From contig WHUX01000505.1 of the NCBI GenBank assembly GCA_015179025.1, forward strand, positions 1 through 21,964: 21,964 bases of DNA. The letters are read 5' to 3'. Below, in pieces: positions 18,544 to 21,964 of this stretch (its first letter is position 1; every line of letters starts with the position of its first letter). The translations under genes were made by a program, and so were the position numbers. The stretch is from Terfezia claveryi. Its lineage: Eukaryota > Ascomycota > Pezizomycetes > Pezizales > Pezizaceae. A model generated the notes under the pieces. The model was not told where the DNA came from. It was given only the letters and a program-made list of their open reading frames with translations, and made no database searches.

Positions 18544-18597
18544 CTGCGATATATGTCAGTTTTTTCTCCCTGAAAGAAGTTGGGAAGGTAGACCCAC
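18544..18597 (-). other. Intron 2 of the trehalose-complex gene
   Basis: 54 nt; donor GTGGGT at 18597, branch-like ACTGAC near 18554, acceptor TCGCAG. It follows the codon for Glu in H-Y-C-K-E. Confidence 0.7.
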
Positions 18598-19221
18598 TTC
18601 TTTACAATAATGAGCATAATGACCCTCAAAATCTGCATCCTTGCAGTAAACCACCAATGAATCGTAGTCATCACGAAGCTTCACATCATTTCTGCTCTTG
18701 CTTGCTCAGAAAGTTGATCGGTGGGTATCTAAAGTCCCAACCCAGGTCCTGTTTTCGATAACCCAGCGTCCAGGGCGCAGAACGGCATTCTTAAGACCGC
18801 CATTCCCCTGGTCATACGGTTCAATAACCAGGAAGCATTTTCATGAAGCCCGACTCAGCAGAAGAACGACGTCTTGAGGTGCGTCGGGTATTGCGATTTT
18901 GACATGGAGGTAGGAGGTGTAGCGGTGGAATTCGACCGGCTAGTCACGGATGCGTCCGTTGCATCTGTCTCGTGCCCGTCTTCTTCCTCAGTAATAGTCT
19001 CATTGGAGTGCGGCTCCAAGAAGAAGGTGCTGTCGTCTCGTATAGCGGGCGGGCGTGTCTTTGGAGGGTCACCAGGACCGTTTGGTTGAGTGTCGCAAGT
19101 AGGTTGGGGACTGGTGTAGTAACATCGAATGACTCTCGAGCAGCGAACCTTAGATTCGGTCTTTCCCGTCCATTCCTACGTAGATTGAATCCAACTGTGT
19201 ACGGAGATGTTGTGGGCCTTG

Positions 19222-19279
19222 GGTTAGCATTGCATGGTGGGGTATGGTGGGGTATGGTGGGGAAGAGTTCACGACTTAC
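19222..19279 (-). other. Intron 1 of the trehalose-complex gene (3' end approximate)
   Basis: The donor GTAAGT at 19279 directly follows the M-T-x-F-V-A-S-L exon. A GCTAAC branch-like site occurs near 19224-19229. The acceptor used is unclear: an AAG at 19218-19220 would join in frame to P-Y-T-V-G-F-N-L but is very close to that branch site. The intron contains a tandem decamer. Confidence 0.55.
19234..19263. repeat. Three tandem decamers in intron 1
   Basis: ATGGTGGGGT is repeated three times, the last copy ending in A. On the coding (minus) strand this gives CCCCACCAT units just downstream of the donor. Confidence 0.8.
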
Positions 19280-19301
19280 AACGACGCCACGAAGTAGTCA
19301 T

Positions 19302-19451
19302 CTTGACTGTGTGCAGAGATTGGAGATACTTGATAGTTCTTCCAAGGATATCTATCTTATTATCTTATTATCGTACCTGGCGAAAGGCGAGAACGCTGGC
19401 TGACGATATTAGGGAAGGGGGCCAGGCATATAAGTACCAGCGTGAGAAATG
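19302..19451 (-). promoter_or_regulatory. Upstream region of the trehalose-complex gene with STRE-like and TATA-like sites
   Basis: On the minus strand a CCCCCT run (19416-19421) contains the stress-response element core CCCCT, about 115 nt before the ATG. CTTATATG (19427-19434) is TATA-like. Trehalose genes are stress-induced through STRE sites in yeast; here the link is by sequence only. Confidence 0.4.
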
Positions 19452-21333
19452 ACAGGGTATCATACAGAAGGATCGGAAGGTTTCTTTGAGGGAAGCTGAA
19501 TCATATGCGAGTCCAACACCTCTGTCTTTACATCTCAAGCTAGCTGTCAGCTTCCCTAAGCTCTGTACTCACTGGCGCTCTGGTTTCAGACTGGCTGGCT
19601 CTAAGGCGCCATGCCAGCGGACATATTGTTATCCAATGGCTCTTACTAACCAAAAACCAACATAAATTATTGCGTTCACAGCCCCAAAGGAGGGAAAAGC
19701 CTTAGGAAAAGCCCTCAAACGCATTCGTGACGTAGTTGGGCCACTCGTGGGCATCCCTGCTTTAACCAATGCCTTTTGCTTGAACTAACTGGTGAGCCGG
19801 CTGGATATGGATTCTATCTAATCCTGAAAAGCAATCGTCTAACGGTAACAGTTCGTTAACGGCCGAATGCAACATTTTCCCAGATACCAGTCGGACCCGA
19901 ACAAGGCCAAATGCCCTATCTATATGCACCCAACTTTTATGGATATGTACGTGAGACCAGCCCAGAGATGAGGGCAAGCATAGTCTGGTTGCACTACCCC
20001 TCGCAGAGGTTGGGCAAGCACAGAGTACCTGACGGGATCCGAAATCAAGTGGATCTTCCGCATGTCAATGTATGCTGTACCATATGTACCATATAACTGG
20101 AGTTGGTTCTGCTATGCGGTAGGTAAAGGCTGTCCCTCATTGTAGATTAACAACCATCCTAGAAGTGCAGTGTGGGCAGTGTGACCCCTACATCTAATTT
20201 TGTTGTCCTCTTGAGAATATTCACGGGTTTGATCATAATTTATATCCAAGGTCCTAGATGGAGTTTGAACTGCGAAATGCATGCGCGGATTTTTCGAGAT
20301 TTTGATCTGTTGGAGCATAGCCCTTGATCAACAAACAAGTTTCGAAGCCCTTTACCTGAGTACGCCCTCCCTGTTTGTGTCATTAAACTCCTACGGTAAA
20401 CACTTGGGACTGGCCGGAATCCCCACGATTCATGATTCGAACGGCCGGGTTACTGCTCCATAATCCCGGCGCATACAACAAAATCACTCAGTCAGGCTCC
20501 GAAACCTGAGACCCGGGCATCACCATATTCCATGTGAGGAAAGGCATTATTGGATTGAATATTGGTTACTTTCAACCCAGGGATTACTATCTCATGCACG
20601 TGTCTTTGTGAGCATGCATGAGATGCTATTGGATCTGGCCAACAAAAAAAACAGAGCTTGTGGGTTTCAGTCCAATCATGCCGATCTTAACTAAACTATT
20701 TTTCAGAATACTGGCCACCAACTTACTTGTTCTTATATTTGTACAGTACATTTCATAGCACGGCTTATGGCATTTGTCGATTCATTTTAGTCTCATGCGA
20801 CTAGATTCATTTCACGGGAAGGCTTTATTAAGAAGCAGCTTATGTAATTGGTTTTTTCGCACGATGCAGCCTGTATGAAATACAGATCCCAAAAGTACCT
20901 ACACTCTATGTGCTACTCTAGGTAGATCTCTGTAGGGCTAGCGGATGATCGCCTACCAATGGTTCGAGTAATCCATAGCTTGGCAGTTCCCTGTTGGCAG
21001 TTGGCACTGTATGCTTGGCGACGATCATCAGGACGAAGATCATCAGATGGAAGTACAGCAGCAATGCCCTGAACACAGGTGTCGATCGATATCTTGAAAT
21101 TCAATTATTCTGACGTTATCAATTGGTCACACGAGTACTGGTAGACTACAACCGATTGGATTGTGGGGCAACTCGGATCAAACTACCTACCAGGTGACGG
21201 GTACTATCGTTTTGGTGCTCATGGATAAAGCGGCCTCGACTGGCAGCTAAATGCCAGACTACCGGTACTAAAATCATACCACTGGGCTATAACTAAAGAT
21301 TGGAACAGTGTCGAAAACAAGCAGGATAAGAGT
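19452..21333. other. Region without recognisable gene
   Basis: GC-balanced DNA with short open frames on both strands, none with a domain or motif I recognise. No tRNA, rRNA or LTR was found. T-loop-like words (for example near 20430 and 20962) lack matching stems. Confidence 0.5.
20589..20624. repeat. 10-bp inverted repeat
   Basis: ATCTCATGCA (20589-20598) and TGCATGAGAT (20615-20624) are exact complements with a 16-nt spacer. It may be a chance hairpin or a regulatory site of an unannotated neighbour. Confidence 0.45.
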
Positions 21334-21828
21334 TTGCATTTCTCGTTTTGTTCGGTATCTGGAAATACGGGTGGACTTGACACAGTTTCGATGTCTACTG
21401 ATTCCAGCATCGTATCTACATACGTATCTGTATGGAAACAACCCCGGACAATTTCCACCAGACTAGGTCACCTTCCATTGCACACCCCGTGTACCGACCG
21501 TAAACCTCATATGGAAATGAACTGTCATGCCTTATCATACCCGAAACAATTATGCGCCTTGGCACTAGCCTGCGAAGGCGAGGGTTTATTCAGTTATGTA
21601 ATAGTTGCCACAGTGTCTGCTCCTCTCCTCAAGACGTATTACGCCACGAGCTGCAAACGCGGAAACCAAAGGATATGGGTATGGTGGGCGGGCTTCATTA
21701 ACGTCATGCGGATCTACCATCAATCGATGCCTCCCTGCTCACCTCACGACGGTCCTTTGGCTCTGAGATGTCTTGAGTACATTAAACGCATTCCAAGTAT
21801 CTTATTACCTTCACCTAAGTATCAATAA
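21334..21828 (+). CDS. Unrecognised open frame, 164 residues
   Basis: The longest plus-strand frame in the right end has no recognised domain, no clear signal peptide and no repeat structure; it contains scattered Cys. A modest hydrophobic patch lies around residues 85-97. A competing minus-strand frame overlaps it (21219-21458). It could be part of a spliced gene running off the window or a chance frame. Confidence 0.2.
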   Translation: MHFSFCSVSGNTGGLDTVSMSTDSSIVSTYVSVWKQPRTISTRLGHLPLHTPCTDRKPHMEMNCHALSYPKQLCALALACEGEGLFSYVIVATVSAPLLKTYYATSCKRGNQRIWVWWAGFINVMRIYHQSMPPCSPHDGPLALRCLEYIKRIPSILLPSPKYQ

Positions 21829-21964
21829 GCTGTGTAAGAGACTCTCGCAATCTTCCTGCATCATGCTGCATGAGACCCTTGTCAGACTTGTGTTTTGCAA
21901 TGTACAAGTCCAATCAAGCTAACTGCAGTTCGTCAGCTTCCCTCCTCTTCCAAACATTAGGCAT

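Larger units (their letters stand above)
17353..18770 (-). pseudogene. GT20 synthase domain of the trehalose-complex gene, with many 1-nt deletions
   Basis: Recognisable blocks in order are E-N-R-T-W-V-G-T-L (about 18745), D-F-E-G-H-Y-A-H-Y-C-K-E (18633-18598), I-W-I-H-D-Y-H-L-L-L-V (about 18296-18265), V-A-F-P-S-S-E-V-F-R (about 18210), F-I-H-V-T-S-D-P-I-G-I-D-P (about 18035), L-I-V-A-R-D-K then L-D-H-V-R-G across an intron, and L-R-E-G-M-N (about 17550). In the glycosyltransferase family these include the sugar-phosphate and UDP-glucose contacts (H-D-Y-H, R/K of A-R-D-K-L-D, the E-G-M-N loop). Nearly every break is a doubled or longer run shortened by one base. In 18387-17892 I infer seven deletions and one insertion. 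Confidence 0.85.
16286..19301 (-). pseudogene. Trehalose-6-phosphate synthase/phosphatase complex subunit (TPS3/TSL1-like), multi-exon, frame-broken
   Basis: The gene reads from an ATG at 19301 (M-T-x-F-V-A-S-L, the usual start of this family) to TAA at 16288-16286. It has a Ser/Thr/Glu-rich N-terminal linker, then a GT20 trehalose-phosphate synthase domain, then a HAD-type phosphatase domain. Eight exons are inferred: about 19301-19280, 19217-18598, 18543-18533, 18475-18437, 18387-17892, 17832-17032, 16979-16391 and 16326-16286. All introns have GT donors and AG acceptors. Exons 1, 2, 5 and 6 contain single-base losses (for example near 18735, 18240, 18165, 18135, 17590, 17545, 17353), so the frame breaks about a dozen times although the motifs are intact. 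It is either a young pseudogene or a real gene with consensus errors. Trehalose complexes act in the cytosol in stress protection. Confidence 0.85.

Noticed and set aside
20425..20465. TTCGAAC/GTTCGAATC words resembling a tRNA T-loop
   Set aside because: The flanking bases do not pair as a T-stem and no anticodon or D-arm could be found.

Overview
The window looks like a piece of a filamentous ascomycete (Pezizomycotina-type) chromosome where an AT-rich, repeat-filled block meets ordinary gene-bearing DNA. The evidence is two nested-type Ty3/gypsy chromovirus retrotransposons with RIP-like C-to-T decay, and a trehalose-complex gene with 49-64 nt introns that carry GTRNGN donors and CTAAC/CTGAC branch sites. 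No species can be named from the sequence alone.

Layout. (1) 1-4616, plus strand: the 3' part of a Ty3/gypsy chromovirus (element 1), GC-balanced and CpG-containing. It has a Gag knuckle, retropepsin, RT-RNase H, integrase, C-terminal chromodomain, polypurine tract and one LTR. It is broken by stops and single-base losses, and its 5' end lies outside the window. (2) 4617-14213, minus strand: a complete 9.6 kb Ty3/gypsy chromovirus (element 2) that begins directly after the LTR of element 1. Both LTRs (about 530 bp) are present. The internal region was one long gag-pol reading frame: Gag, protease, RT-RNase H, an extra zinc-knuckle domain of about 490 residues, integrase, chromodomain. It is broken by many transition-type stops but by only one frameshift. 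By eye it contains a single CpG dinucleotide. (3) 14214-15702: AT-rich debris with the remnant of a DDE (Harbinger/DDE_4-like) transposase, a GATAAG-rich hairpin and a double A-tract at the compositional boundary. (4) 16286-19301, minus strand: a multi-exon gene for a trehalose-6-phosphate synthase/phosphatase complex subunit, closest in character to the regulatory TPS3/TSL1 type. Splice sites and protein motifs are well preserved, yet the 5' two thirds carry about a dozen 1-nt deletions. (5) 19302-21964: the upstream region of that gene and about 2.5 kb with no recognisable gene.

The retroelements are self-contained mobile units; their chromodomains would direct integration into heterochromatin, which fits the gene-poor block. 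The trehalose gene is the only host gene recognised; it would serve stress protection and carbon storage. The most unusual items are the extra Cys-rich domain between RNase H and integrase, the near-total absence of CpG in element 2, an 11-nt microexon in the trehalose gene, and two different kinds of sequence damage side by side.
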